Assembly (NCBI RefSeq): GCF_044763875.1
Contig: NZ_JBIWGZ010000001.1
Span: 682,001-746,000, forward strand
Origin: Rummeliibacillus sp044763875
Lineage (GTDB): Bacteria > Bacillota > Bacilli > Bacillales_A > Planococcaceae
Direction of reading: 5' to 3'
Length of the DNA: 64,000 nt
This document shows positions 51,156-60,082 of this stretch, one piece after another. The position numbers were made by a program, and so were the translations under genes. A model generated the notes under the pieces. That model was not told where the DNA came from and made no database searches. It saw only the letters and a list, made by a program, of their open reading frames with translations. Each line of letters starts with the position of its first letter. Position 1 is the first letter of the stretch.

Positions 51156-51755
51156 TTATTTCTTTTGGTGGTCTAGTTGATTCACCTTTGTGATGTGGGT
51201 ACCATCTTGATTAACCGATCCTTTTTTTCCTCCCTTTTTCCAATGCGCGTGATTCTTACCATGATGTTCTTCTACTCTAACATTCCATCCTTTAATATTT
51301 TTACTAGTAAAATACCAATTTGAGTATTTTTTCTTTGCCCATGGGATACCATATTTTCCAATCAACCAAGCACTACCTACCACTGCTCCAATAGCTGCTA
51401 CAGTCAACCAACCTATTCCAGGAATTAAAATTACGGTAGCAACAGGAATTGCATATTTCCCATCCGAATCCACATAAATCACTGGATTATTATTCCCATA
51501 AGTATACCCATTCTGTGACAACGGTTCATCATCACCAGGGTGTGGATCTAGTGCTAAGAATGCACCATTCTCTGGGTTGTAATAACGAGCTTGTAGATAA
51601 TAGTTCTTAGTTTCCTCATCATAATAGTAGCCTGCATAACGAATAGGGTTGTCTTTTGCGATATCGCCTTCTATTGATAAAACATTTCCATAAGCATCAT
51701 AACTATAAGAGCCAACTTCTTGGTCGTCTTGATTACAAAACAGTATTACGTGATC
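51156..51755 (-). CDS. Orphan RHS/WapA C-terminal fragment with toxin tip (5-prime truncated)
   Basis: The frame is open for 199 codons from 51755, just after a stop at 51756-51758. It begins mid-RHS (EVGSYSYDAYGNVLSIEG), runs through the RHS core end (YYYDEETKNYYLQARYYNPE, GAFLALDP, NGYTYGNNNPVIYVDSDG), and continues into a tip of about 95 residues with a hydrophobic segment (VATVILIPGIGWLTVAAIGAV) and the His-rich end HHGKNHAHWKKGGKKGSVNQDG. There is no start codon with a ribosome binding site before the RHS core, and the repeat body and signal peptide are missing. It is therefore a silent displaced tip rather than a working toxin. The tip may be nucleic-acid-directed judging by its basic, His-rich end. 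Confidence 0.85.
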   Translation of the reverse strand, partial: DHVILFCNQDDQEVGSYSYDAYGNVLSIEGDIAKDNPIRYAGYYYDEETKNYYLQARYYNPENGAFLALDPHPGDDEPLSQNGYTYGNNNPVIYVDSDGKYAIPVATVILIPGIGWLTVAAIGAVVGSAWLIGKYGIPWAKKKYSNWYFTSKNIKGWNVRVEEHHGKNHAHWKKGGKKGSVNQDGTHITKVNQLDHQKK

Positions 51756-51808
51756 TCATTATTTAATTTCACAACTTTCAATTTAGTATAAGTTTTTTTT
51801 AGCAATTT

Positions 51809-52150
51809 TTAATGACTCCATGGAGTTAGGAATAGTGCCACTATAAATATTCCACAGATTGACGCGAATAATATAACTTTGTATGTATTTGCTTTGTCAT
51901 CAAATGCTTTGAGCATAAAGAAGAGGCTAGTCATTATGCCTAAGAAAAAAATATGAAACAATATAAATATAATAACGTCTGGAGCGTTGCTAAAAATACA
52001 ATAGAATACAATACATATTAAATATAATAGTAAAGTAAATTTACAAATAGTTAAATAAATTTTACTGTTCATGGTACTCTTGCCAAATACCCCTAGGAAA
52101 ATTAATATCCAACATGTCAACCCTAGCCAAATATCTATAAAATCTCTCAT
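51809..52150 (-). CDS. Four-helix membrane protein, possible immunity protein
   Basis: A 113-residue protein with four predicted helices (WLGLTCWILIFLGVFG, FTLLLYLICIVFYCIF, DVIIFILFHIFFLGIM, VILFASICGIFIVALFL). GGGAG lies 10 nt before ATG 52150. Membrane immunity proteins usually protect against pore-forming or membrane-depolarising tips. Role inferred from location only. Confidence 0.6.
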   Translation of the reverse strand: MRDFIDIWLGLTCWILIFLGVFGKSTMNSKIYLTICKFTLLLYLICIVFYCIFSNAPDVIIFILFHIFFLGIMTSLFFMLKAFDDKANTYKVILFASICGIFIVALFLTPWSH

Positions 52151-52231
52151 TCACATAATCTCCCAATCAATAAAATACAATATACTCATATGTTTTTTCT
52201 TTCCGAAATATCAACAAGCTAACGATAGTTG

Positions 52232-52462
52232 TCATCTATACATTATAAAAGCTATATAGAAAATAATTATGGATATTGTTATTAAACTAAATAAAATAAT
52301 AAGCATTATTTTTTGGACTTTCCTTGGAAATAATTTAATTATTGCTAATAAGGTACTATTTGCCGCATAAATTGTTTCACTCTTTCTATCCCATTTAAAA
52401 AGCCATAGTGTGCATCCAAATGATAAAATTATTAGTACAATAAATATTAAATGTACCCACAT
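52232..52462 (-). CDS. Two-helix membrane protein
   Basis: A 76-residue protein with helices VHLIFIVLIILSFGCTLWLF and KIMLIILFSLITISIIIFYIAFIM joined by a basic loop. AAGGAGG lies 7 nt before ATG 52462, a strong site. Likely expressed; function unknown. Its upstream region overlaps the end of a decayed frame (52484-52645). Confidence 0.6.
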   Translation of the reverse strand: MWVHLIFIVLIILSFGCTLWLFKWDRKSETIYAANSTLLAIIKLFPRKVQKIMLIILFSLITISIIIFYIAFIMYR

Positions 52463-52483
52463 TTTAAACCCTCCTTGCTACTT

Positions 52484-52645
52484 TTATAGCTCGTGCCTGC
52501 CTCCTCGGATATACGCTTGATAAACGAGCTTTAATGCTCTAGTTTCACCTTGTATCATACCTATTCCAGCATCATATAATGCTTTCCAAACATTAATTTT
52601 CCCTCTTTGTGAATATTGTTTTGCTAATTCAGATTTAAACTCCCC
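52484..52645 (-). pseudogene. Open fragment, probable toxin-tip remnant
   Basis: A 53-codon frame without a start codon reads FKSELAKQYSQRGKINVWKA then GIGMIQGETRALKLVYQAYI and RGGRHEL before a stop. The composition fits a piece of a larger polymorphic-toxin or linker domain, but no family is recognised. Confidence 0.4.
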
Positions 52646-52648
52646 TTA

Positions 52649-53065
52649 AAAAATGTTCAAACTATGCTTCTGTGATTATGATAATTAGAATAAAAATAAT
52701 TCCTATTAAAAAAACAGTGCGAAACCTTTCATAATAGAGTAATAAATTCCTTTCTAATCTTTATAAATATACAAACCACTACTAAATATTGTAATTAACA
52801 TTAAAGCAGATAAAATAAATCTAATTTTCACCATAATCTCATCCTATTTTTTTTGTGAATTTTTTAGCCAAATTTATTAATATACCCTCCAAGTAAAATA
52901 TTTACTTACTTGTATAATGGTATATTATTAATAATCCATTAGAAATAGTATATAAAAATCACATAATTAATACCATATGTATTTTCATCTCATTTGTTAT
53001 TTAGATATCATTCATTAGTAAGCGTATTGATTTACCTATTCAGCCACTATAACCATCAAATAATA
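52649..53065. other. AT-rich gene-free stretch
   Basis: No supported gene. Some short hydrophobic codon runs near 52660-52850 on the minus strand could be relics of membrane immunity genes, but nothing is recognisable. Confidence 0.35.
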
Positions 53066-53112
53066 AAAAAACCCGGTGGAAATAGCCCTGTAGATACAAG
53101 GTTCTCAACACC
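53066..53112 (-). terminator. Weak terminator after the truncated immunity gene
   Basis: CGGTG and CACCG close a long imperfect hairpin ahead of a minus-strand T run (TTTTTTTATTATT). Weak GC stem. Confidence 0.5.
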
Positions 53113-53166
53113 GAGAAAGTTCTAAATAATTAATATAAAATTATTGGCTTCACTGAAACTAATTTT

Positions 53167-53485
53167 TTATTTCAATTTCTTCAATTCATTAATTTTACAT
53201 TCAATATTCTTAGCCTCTTGATTAGTTAATAATGCATCTGGAATGATGTTGAAGAATAGTAGGTATTCATATAATGAAACATCATTTTCATCTATTTCAA
53301 TTGCTTTTTTTGCATGATAAAAGGCTGATTGGTACGCTCCCTCTATATGACATAATGGTTCAAAGGTCACAACTTCTCGCAAAATACCCATTCGAATAGA
53401 ATCATAATATTTATCTTTGTCATAAAGTACTTTGCGAATTTGAGCGATATTCTTTTTAGTCAGCTCTAAACGCCTGATACATCAA
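53167..53485 (-). pseudogene. 5-prime-truncated immunity-like gene
   Basis: The frame opens right after a stop at about 53486 and reads ELTKKNIAQIRKVLYDKDKY, IRMGILREVVTFEPLCHIEG, YQSAFYHAKKAIEIDENDVS and ends KNIECKINELKKLK. No start with a ribosome binding site is present at the upper end; an internal ATG at 53391 also lacks one. TPR-like helices (AFYHAKKAIEIDENDVSLYEYLL) are visible. A further decayed copy lies at 50354-50482. Confidence 0.6.
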
Positions 53486-53613
53486 TAATTGCTACGAGGT
53501 TCATCGCCACAATTGTCGCTGCTTGTAAACTGACACATGATAGCCAGCACCAGTTAAGGATCGAAACTATTAACTAAAATCTTTTAATATTCTTAAGTTA
53601 AGTTCATAAATAG

Positions 53614-53970
53614 CTATCTTTCAAAATTATCTATACTGAAACTAATTAATTCAACCCCTGGAATGCGGGAATCACAACATTGCCCTGAAAAATCCAGCAA
53701 ACCGTTTTCATAAATATTAGGACCCTCAATTCTTATGTCATCCCCTAAAATATTTACTACTCTTAAAGTTATAAAAACAGCAAGTTCAGGTTTATTTAAG
53801 TCTAGGCTATAACTTGATTCTACTACAAACATATTATCTTCTTTCCAATAAGGTTCTATAGAAACGATTTCCAATTCTGAACTTTCATTTTTAATTTTAT
53901 TTACTACTTTTAAAGCCTTCTCTTTATTCTTAGCTTTAATAAAAAAAGTAAACATAATAGCTTTAAACAT
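53614..53970 (-). CDS. Hypothetical small protein of the immunity region
   Basis: A 118-residue soluble alpha/beta protein (MFKAIMFTFFIKAKNKEKAL, FVVESSYSLDLNKPELAVFI, RIEGPNIYENGLLDFSGQCC). AGGAG lies 7 nt before ATG 53970. No family recognised. Immunity function is suggested only by size and neighbours. Confidence 0.65.
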   Translation of the reverse strand: MFKAIMFTFFIKAKNKEKALKVVNKIKNESSELEIVSIEPYWKEDNMFVVESSYSLDLNKPELAVFITLRVVNILGDDIRIEGPNIYENGLLDFSGQCCDSRIPGVELISFSIDNFER

Positions 53971-54143
53971 CTTTTTTCTCCTATCTTTTAGTGAATATTA
54001 ATTATGTGTTATTTTTCAATCGAGAGACACTTACCAAGATAAAGGATCCCCCCAACCTACACAAAAAAGATTGGGGGAAATACAACTTTGATAAATGTAA
54101 TTAGGGGGAATTCTGCACTTTTTAGGAAATAAAGGTTTAGTTC

Positions 54144-54467
54144 TTATCTATTATTATTATTATTTTCATATCTTTTAAACGCCCAATCTGACATAGGAGC
54201 CATTTCCATTTTTTGAGGATAAGAAAGTTTTATATATTGCTCTTCCACGCGCTTAATATAATCTGGAAAATCAGAAAGCACTTCTGTGCATGCACAGCTT
54301 AATAGTTCTTTCTCGTCTTCCGTATAGGAACCGTCAAAAAATACCTTCCATATTAAAATTCCATTTTCATATCTACAAATTATACCTCTTACATTTGGAG
54401 GTATTGCTTCATATAAAGCTCTATGAGTAGACAAAATTAAATTATTCTCATTTGGTGATTCATTCAT
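54144..54467 (-). CDS. Colicin-immunity-like small protein
   Basis: A 107-residue protein with LSTHRALYEAIPPNVRGI, WKVFFDGSYTEDEKELLSC and DFPDYIKRVEEQYIKL. The same order (HRALLGAIPPNLR, then FYFDGE..EEDKEL, then DFPDY) occurs in a family of small immunity-type proteins behind contact-dependent toxins. AAGGG precedes ATG 54467. Good family likeness from memory; target unknown. Confidence 0.72.
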   Translation of the reverse strand: MNESPNENNLILSTHRALYEAIPPNVRGIICRYENGILIWKVFFDGSYTEDEKELLSCACTEVLSDFPDYIKRVEEQYIKLSYPQKMEMAPMSDWAFKRYENNNNNR

Positions 54468-54479
54468 TTTTTATTAACC

Positions 54480-54690
54480 CTTCTAGGTTATTTTTTAGCA
54501 TTTTTTTCGGTGTAGCAGGAACAATATGAGCACCCTTTTTAATTTATGATTCATCAACTTCTTGCAATTGACTCATGAAATCAACTTAGTATTAATTATC
54601 AAAGTTTTTAACTAACCTATCCAGAACATATTTAATGCTGGTTCCTCTGTATTCGAAGTAATTCTGCGCTTTTTGCCTTACTCCCAAATG
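54480..54690 (-). pseudogene. Decayed coding fragment upstream of the immunity gene
   Basis: The minus strand reads KAQNYFEYRGTSIKYVLDRL, VKNFD then stops, later KKGAHIVPATPKKMLKNNLE running up to the next start codon. Three in-frame stops. Probably the tip that the following immunity gene once matched; not assignable to a family. Confidence 0.4.
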
Positions 54691-54757
54691 TTTAATTTGG
54701 GAATGTTTTTGCAGCTTCATATGTATAATTATTCTTCTCTATCTTTTGCTAATAATA

Positions 54758-54925
54758 AGCTACTCACCAGTGTGTGAATCCATAAACTTTCTTGTTTTTA
54801 AATCGTAAATTTTATAATCCATTTCCCACATATGGTCTTTGGTCCTGTAACCTCACAATAATAAGGTATGGATGTTCCATATGCATCAAGATCAGGAACT
54901 CTTTGGATTAAACTTGCACCTTAGC
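54758..54925 (-). pseudogene. Decayed fragment with frameshift, probable toxin tip
   Basis: Reads GASLIQRVPDLDAYGTSIPY, YCEVTGPK, then after a one-base shift DHMWEMDYKIYDLKTRKFMD and SHTGE with a stop. The second part looks like the C-terminal end of a secreted-toxin domain. Located between two immunity-like genes. Confidence 0.45.
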
Positions 54926-54959
54926 TCCGAAATTAAATAATCCTAAATGAAGATATTTT

Positions 54960-55514
54960 TTACTCTTCATTAAAATTGTATTGAACACCACTTGGTAAGC
55001 TAGCTATCAGGTCTGTTAAATTTGAAAAGTTATTATTCTTTGACAAAAACAATATAGCATCTCCATCTAAATCCACTCCTATAACAATAGCATTTCCCTT
55101 CATATTTATCACAGGTTCTGTATCTTGAAAATAGCAAACATCTTCAATCAATGAAACAGCTGCAAACTGATTCATACAACCATTGCCATATATATAAGGG
55201 AAGATCATTTTAAACTGTTCGATATTTTCAATACTTCCCTTATAATAATGACTGTCCAAATAAGTATAATGATTGAATAATATTTTTTTCTTACTCATAC
55301 CCTTTTCAATTTCCGAAGTCATAAAATCATAAGCTTCAAACAAAAAATATACAGGAAATCTATCTATTTTTTCAATCCAATTAATACAAAATTTAATTCT
55401 ATGGTTTTCCTCTCTATCCTCAAAATAAATGCCACATTTATATACATCTTTTCCCGTAAGGTTAAAAGGAATTTCACCATATGATTCTGGGGTTGTAAGA
55501 AAAGTAACTTCCAA
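54960..55514 (-). CDS. Hypothetical immunity-like protein
   Basis: A 184-residue acidic soluble protein (MEVTFLTTPESYGEIPFNLT, KDVYKCGIYFEDREENHRIK, GVDLDGDAILFLSKNNNF). TTG 55514 has AAAGGAGG 8 nt upstream. It follows a toxin-tip remnant (55577-55722) by 60 bp in the direction of transcription, the usual toxin-immunity order. Family not recognised. Confidence 0.65.
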   Translation of the reverse strand: MEVTFLTTPESYGEIPFNLTGKDVYKCGIYFEDREENHRIKFCINWIEKIDRFPVYFLFEAYDFMTSEIEKGMSKKKILFNHYTYLDSHYYKGSIENIEQFKMIFPYIYGNGCMNQFAAVSLIEDVCYFQDTEPVINMKGNAIVIGVDLDGDAILFLSKNNNFSNLTDLIASLPSGVQYNFNEE

Positions 55515-55576
55515 CTAATTTTCCTCCTTTACTTCTTTTTTAATTAATAATCTTAATTACATATAGAATACTTGGT

Positions 55577-55722
55577 TATTTATTTATTCTTAGTCCATCT
55601 GGAGCTAAAAACCAAGATTGATAGTGTCCTCCATTTGGTAAATGATAATGCCAATAACCTGTTTTTTTCTTTTACTTTTCTTTTCTACTATAACTATTAA
55701 ATCATTTCCATGTTTAGAGAAC
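55577..55722 (-). pseudogene. Decayed toxin-tip remnant
   Basis: Minus-strand reading FSKHGNDLIVIVEKKSKRKK, then after a frameshift TGYWHYHLPNGGHYQSWFLA and PDGLRINK with a stop. The WHYHLPNGGHY segment is like the last strand of small RHS-linked toxin domains. The upstream part is gone; an EamA gene ends at 55723. Confidence 0.5.
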
Positions 55723-56652
55723 TTATTTTATATTTTTACTCCTTGAATCATAACTAACTTTTCGGATTCTGTTTTGGAGTTTTTTGATAGGGAGGGTGGC
55801 TATATTTCCTGAAAATAATAATCCGGTTACCACAAATACTGTTGCTGTAATATCAAACATAGTAATAGATTCATTTAAAAAAATAGCAGCTAATATGTAT
55901 CCGAAAATTGGAGTCATAAATAACCAATTGTTAGCCCTTACCGTATCCTGTTTCAACAGGTAAAACCAAAGCAACATTGTGCCGATCGAAATAAAGAACA
56001 CCAACCAAATTAGCGAACCAAGTAAATCATAATCCAATTCTAAAAAAAATTTTTCTTTTTCGAGAATATAAGTTATTGGGATTAAAACAACTCCACCAAT
56101 TGAGACTTGCCAAGTATTAATGACAATACCCGGAAGATTTAAATTGATTTTTTTAAAATAAACACTTCCGATCGCCATTGATACCATTCCTAGTTCTAAA
56201 ATAATTAATCCACTTACACTAGCCTCACTGGTTGTGATAGATGGCCATATGCCAATTAACAATCCAAATGCTGCTATGACCATTCCTATCCATTCTTGTA
56301 AATAAACTTTTCGTTTTAAGCATATAGAGGATAGGAAAGCAACCACAAAAGGATTTGTTGTAACAAATAAATTAAATAAGCCTGCCGATACATAATTCAA
56401 TGCCCAAAAGGTTGCACCCAGATAAATTGTTGTATTCAATAACCCTAAAACAATTAGTGAGCGCCATTCCTGTGACCTAGGCCAAGGATATTTTTTATTT
56501 AACAAATAAACATAAAGAAATAGCAAACCTCCAGCGATCAGAAAGCGAGTGGTAGCCAATACCAAAGGGGTGGTAGAGTTTAAGCCAATCTTTGTAGCTA
56601 TTGCAGCAGATGACCATAAGAGTGTAAAAAATAAACCTAATACTGTTTTCAT
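55723..56652 (-). CDS. EamA/DMT-family transporter
   Basis: A 309-residue drug/metabolite transporter with ten helices in two EamA repeats (SSAAIATKIGLNSTTPLVLATTRFLIAGGLL begins repeat 1, LGMVSMAIGSVYFKK begins repeat 2). Such proteins export amino acids or other metabolites (RhaT/YdcZ-like). AAAGGAG lies 7 nt before ATG 56652. An AraC-type regulator lies 220 bp upstream in the same direction and may control it. Confidence 0.92.
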   Translation of the reverse strand: MKTVLGLFFTLLWSSAAIATKIGLNSTTPLVLATTRFLIAGGLLFLYVYLLNKKYPWPRSQEWRSLIVLGLLNTTIYLGATFWALNYVSAGLFNLFVTTNPFVVAFLSSICLKRKVYLQEWIGMVIAAFGLLIGIWPSITTSEASVSGLIILELGMVSMAIGSVYFKKINLNLPGIVINTWQVSIGGVVLIPITYILEKEKFFLELDYDLLGSLIWLVFFISIGTMLLWFYLLKQDTVRANNWLFMTPIFGYILAAIFLNESITMFDITATVFVVTGLLFSGNIATLPIKKLQNRIRKVSYDSRSKNIK

Positions 56653-56875
56653 TTTTTGCTCCTTTTAAGTTAAGTGACTGCTCAAAAAGAACTGTGATTA
56701 CAGAAAGAACCACAGGAATCAAGAAGTAACTCGGACTTTAACTAAGTCCATATTAAAATTTTACAAGCATCGGAAAACAGTATTTTTACTGAAACTCAGA
56801 ATCTTTTTATCCAAATTTCATTATTTGCTTGGTTTATACGATTCATAAGGGTTATTTTCCCAAAACCCTATATTT

Positions 56876-57577
56876 TTATCGAAATTGGCTTGGTGTTATT
56901 TCCTCATATTTTTGGAATAAACGTGTTAAGGACGATTGATGTTCAAAACCTACTTGAACTGCAATGTGTAGAATGGGTAAATCTGTATTCCGTAGTAATT
57001 CTTTTGCTTTATTCAAACGAACTTCATGTATATATGCTGAAGGGGATTTCCCAGTTTCTTTTAGAAACCAATCCGAATAATATGAATGATTGTAATGTTC
57101 AAGTGAAGCCAGTTTACTTACCGTAATATTCTCATTGTAATGTTCATGGATATAATTAATAGATTTAGGTTGTTGCTCTTGGAGTAAATAATGTGAAATA
57201 TAGGGGTAAAGGTCTTTAAGAGCAGAGCCATGTAAAGATTGTTTATCGATTTCATTCAGGATTAGATATCTAATCCCTTTCCATTGATTATCTAATTTAA
57301 AGGAAATTCCTTTATTATATAGCTTTCTCCTAGTTAGCATAAAATGAGGAATATCTATAACCAAGAATTCGTTACGTACAACTGAATGAAAAGTATGATT
57401 ACACTCGGGAGGAATAAAAAATAACGTTTGATGGTCTAGTCGAAAATCCTGTGCCTCTGCCTTTATATACAGTTCTCCTATGAGAGGCAAAATTAACTGA
57501 GCATAACAATGTGAATGAGTGTTTTGCTTATGTGTATAGGTTCTTCGTTCTGCTACAATTTCTTTAATCTTTTCCAT
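56876..57577 (-). CDS. AraC-family transcriptional regulator
   Basis: A 233-residue regulator with an N-terminal cupin sensor domain (HSHCYAQLILPLIGELYIKAEAQDF) and a C-terminal AraC HTH pair (ITVSKLASLEHYNHSYYSDWFLKETGKSPSAYIHEVRLNKAKELL, then VGFEHQSSLTRLFQKYEEITPSQFR). ATG 57577 has GGAGG 7 nt upstream, preferred to TTG 57583. It probably controls the adjacent EamA exporter; effector unknown. Confidence 0.92.
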   Translation of the reverse strand: MEKIKEIVAERRTYTHKQNTHSHCYAQLILPLIGELYIKAEAQDFRLDHQTLFFIPPECNHTFHSVVRNEFLVIDIPHFMLTRRKLYNKGISFKLDNQWKGIRYLILNEIDKQSLHGSALKDLYPYISHYLLQEQQPKSINYIHEHYNENITVSKLASLEHYNHSYYSDWFLKETGKSPSAYIHEVRLNKAKELLRNTDLPILHIAVQVGFEHQSSLTRLFQKYEEITPSQFR

Positions 57578-57783
57578 TTTCAATCCTCCTACCCTTTTTT
57601 AGTAAGAAAATCCCATACAATTTTACACTATTTTGAGCTCGAAACATTCATCATTATTCCTTCTTTTACTCAACAAATCTAATCCTAATAAAGAAGCACA
57701 ACTTACTGCAGAATAGATCCTTTGATGGAATAAATAAAATATGATCTCAATCATTAAATCATTTTAAATCACTTAATTCTTCT

Positions 57784-57812
57784 TTCACTAAAGCACCCGT
57801 TTATTTAAGTAT
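57784..57812. repeat. Short dispersed repeat (CACTAAAGCACCCGTT type)
   Basis: CACTAAAGCACCCGTTTATTTAAG recurs as CACTAAAGCACCCGTTAGTTAAG at 62084-62107 and as AACTAAAGCACCCCGTT at 61304-61321. The rest of 57578-57921 contains no gene. Confidence 0.65.
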
Positions 57813-57921
57813 AATTATTCACAATAGCTATTAACTTCCCTAAGATTTTTAAGTTATATACAAAAATTGCGCTTTGACATCATCTAAAGAAGTAAAATAA
57901 AACTGCAAAGTTTTTTTTAAC

Positions 57922-58554
57922 TCATATATTTATTGAATTCATTAACTCGAAAAAGTATTCAGGTTTATGAGTCTTATTTAGGTTATACCACGAATGTAAT
58001 GTATCTGGTAAAAATACATCTATTTTCTTCAGTACTTCCATCGCAAATTCTAGAGGAGCTACTCCTGATGCAGTAACCAAATTTTCACCAGCTACCACAG
58101 GCCCCATCTCATAAAATTTTTCTCCTTTATAATTAGGACAGACCATTTTAATATACTCTAAGTCATTGCTTGTATGCTTTCTTGAATCTAAGTATCCATT
58201 ATTCGCTAGCCCCACAGTTGCACCACAAATTGCAGCAACTAAAGTACCCAGCTTTAAAGCTTCACCAATTTTTTTTAAGATAGGTTGATGAATATCTTCT
58301 CCCCAAGTATTTCCTCCAGGTAACACTACAAGATCTTCACTCTCAAAGGTACATTCATCTAGAGAAATATCTGGTTTTATACTCAGTCCTCCCATCGTAG
58401 TAATAATTTCTTTATTCGCTCCTACTGTAATCACTTTTAAAGGTGCTAAATCCTTTTTGAAATATCTTCCTGAGTTTAGTTCAGCAATTAAATATCCATA
58501 TTCCCAGTCTGACATTGTATTAAATACATAAAGATAAGCTTTCTTTATTTTCAT
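57922..58554 (-). CDS. DJ-1/PfpI-family protein (YdeA-like)
   Basis: A 210-residue class I glutamine-amidotransferase-like protein. The nucleophile elbow is VAAICGATVGLANNGYLDSRKHTSN (Cys about 110) and an upstream acidic residue lies in LSLDE-type context; DLVVLPGGNTWGED and VTASGVAPLEFAMEVL complete the family pattern. Relatives serve as glyoxalase/deglycase or protease; B. subtilis YdeA is close. GGAG lies 9 nt before ATG 58554. Physiological substrate unknown. Confidence 0.9.
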   Translation of the reverse strand: MKIKKAYLYVFNTMSDWEYGYLIAELNSGRYFKKDLAPLKVITVGANKEIITTMGGLSIKPDISLDECTFESEDLVVLPGGNTWGEDIHQPILKKIGEALKLGTLVAAICGATVGLANNGYLDSRKHTSNDLEYIKMVCPNYKGEKFYEMGPVVAGENLVTASGVAPLEFAMEVLKKIDVFLPDTLHSWYNLNKTHKPEYFFELMNSINI

Positions 58555-58667
58555 CCACTAACACTCCAATCACAATTTTTTCATAGTTTATTATTACCAA
58601 AATAAAGAACAAACGTTCCTATCAATAAAAATTATATACCACAATTAACCAATAGTCTATTTCTTTT

Positions 58668-58740
58668 AAATCTATTCTGCTCCATTAGTTGAATAAAAAA
58701 AGAGCAGTCTGAACAGATTTAAGTACATTTCTTTACAAAC
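58668..58740. repeat. Short AT-rich dispersed repeat
   Basis: TTAGTTGAATAAAAAAAGAGCAGTCTGAACAG recurs with small changes at 62030-62060 (TTAGTTAAATAAAAAAGGAG.AGTCTGAACAG) and partly at 60465-60500 (CAGTTGAATAA). Positions read by eye. Confidence 0.6.
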
Positions 58741-58780
58741 TATTAGCTGGTTAGTTCAATAACTATAAATCTGGAACAGT

Positions 58781-58818
58781 AAAAGGCTTGCCGATTACTT
58801 ATCGGTCAAGCCTTTTTA
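58781..58818 (-). terminator. Terminator of the T-box-controlled MFS gene
   Basis: AAAAGGCTTG and CAAGCCTTTT form a 10-bp outer stem with an inner CCGAT/ATCGG pair. It begins within 10 bp of the MFS stop codon. Confidence 0.9.
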
Positions 58819-58821
58819 TAA

Positions 58822-60048
58822 TTAACTGTTTAAAGAAGAAGCACCTTTTTTAAAATATTCCTGCCGTTTCGCACCTGATACAGCTTTCAATGCCATTAGC
58901 CCTAATAAGAAGAAGGCAAATGAACCGATTAACCCCACAGGACGGATCGAAGTTAATTCAGCTGCTAAACCTATTAAAACCGTTAAAGCAACAATGAAAC
59001 CTGCTTCAATGACACTAAAGATGCTTCCGAATCTTCCCATCATCCTCACAGGAATATGATTTTGGTAAAAAGTCAAATACCCTGTATTTGCAAACGTTAC
59101 AGCAAACCCTATTAAAAATACACCAGGCGCTGCACTAAAAAAGCCACTTGAACTATAAAGTACTATATAACCTATTGAGGTAAAAATGGTACCAATACCT
59201 ATTAAAAGATTAACTGCAAGTTGTTTTGAAAATACTGAATTAATAATTGATGCTATTATTATTCCAGCTCCAAAGACACTTAATAAAAACCCATAATTGG
59301 TGTCTGATATTGAAAGTACTCCTTTAGCAAATGCTGCCTCGAGAGAATCTATTGCAGTCATGAATATTGTAGTACCACTAAATAATAAATATATCTTTGT
59401 GACATAGGTATCGCCCTTACTGAATTTAAAAACAACCCGAAAATCATTTTTTATCAAATCCCATGTAAATCTTTGCCTTTCTGTCTCTTTGAGTCTTGAA
59501 TCAACATTGGGTAGCATCATTATAATAAGTGCCGAAAAAAATAAAGCCACTGCATTCACATGGATTGCGGTATAAGGAGTACCCATCCAAAATAAAACCC
59601 CAGCAATGGTAGGGCCTATTAGTGATCCACAAGAGTTGATAAAACTACGTAGTGCATTAAAGCGTTGCCTATCTTTTTCAGGTATTAGTTTAGTCATATA
59701 AACCATAGATGTAGGTTGAAAAATAGCACTTCCCATATTAATGATAAACGCTAGTACATAAACATAAATAAGTGAAGGTAAAAATGGAATTAACGCAATA
59801 CATATTGCTCGAAAAACGTCTAATCCCATCATAAGCCGCCGTGTATTTACCCGATCAATTAAACTACCTGCCCAAGCATTCGAACATATAGTTGCAATTG
59901 GGCCTAGTATATATAAGAAAGCAATTGCAAGTGGGGAACCTGTTTCATTCAATATTATTAAATTTAGTGCGATTAGGTAAACCCATGCACCCACATTTGA
60001 AATGCCTATTCCCCCTAATAGTATTAAAGGATACTTCCATGTGGACAT
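58822..60048 (-). CDS. MFS transporter (MefA/EntS-like) under T-box control
   Basis: A 408-residue major-facilitator protein with about 12 helices of the MFS_3/MefA/EntS subgroup (GSPLAIAFLYILGPIATICSNAWAGSLIDRVNTRRLMM; RFNALRSFINSCGSLIGPTIAGVLF). That subgroup contains macrolide and siderophore exporters. ATG 60048 has AGGAG 9 nt upstream; the open frame to 60129 is part of the leader terminator. The T-box leader immediately upstream means expression rises when a tRNA is uncharged, so the protein may move an amino acid or a related peptide or analogue. Substrate is inference. Confidence 0.9.
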   Translation of the reverse strand: MSTWKYPLILLGGIGISNVGAWVYLIALNLIILNETGSPLAIAFLYILGPIATICSNAWAGSLIDRVNTRRLMMGLDVFRAICIALIPFLPSLIYVYVLAFIINMGSAIFQPTSMVYMTKLIPEKDRQRFNALRSFINSCGSLIGPTIAGVLFWMGTPYTAIHVNAVALFFSALIIMMLPNVDSRLKETERQRFTWDLIKNDFRVVFKFSKGDTYVTKIYLLFSGTTIFMTAIDSLEAAFAKGVLSISDTNYGFLLSVFGAGIIIASIINSVFSKQLAVNLLIGIGTIFTSIGYIVLYSSSGFFSAAPGVFLIGFAVTFANTGYLTFYQNHIPVRMMGRFGSIFSVIEAGFIVALTVLIGLAAELTSIRPVGLIGSFAFFLLGLMALKAVSGAKRQEYFKKGASSLNS

Positions 60049-60082
60049 AATCACCACTCCTATTTTATTTTTTTGTAAATCA

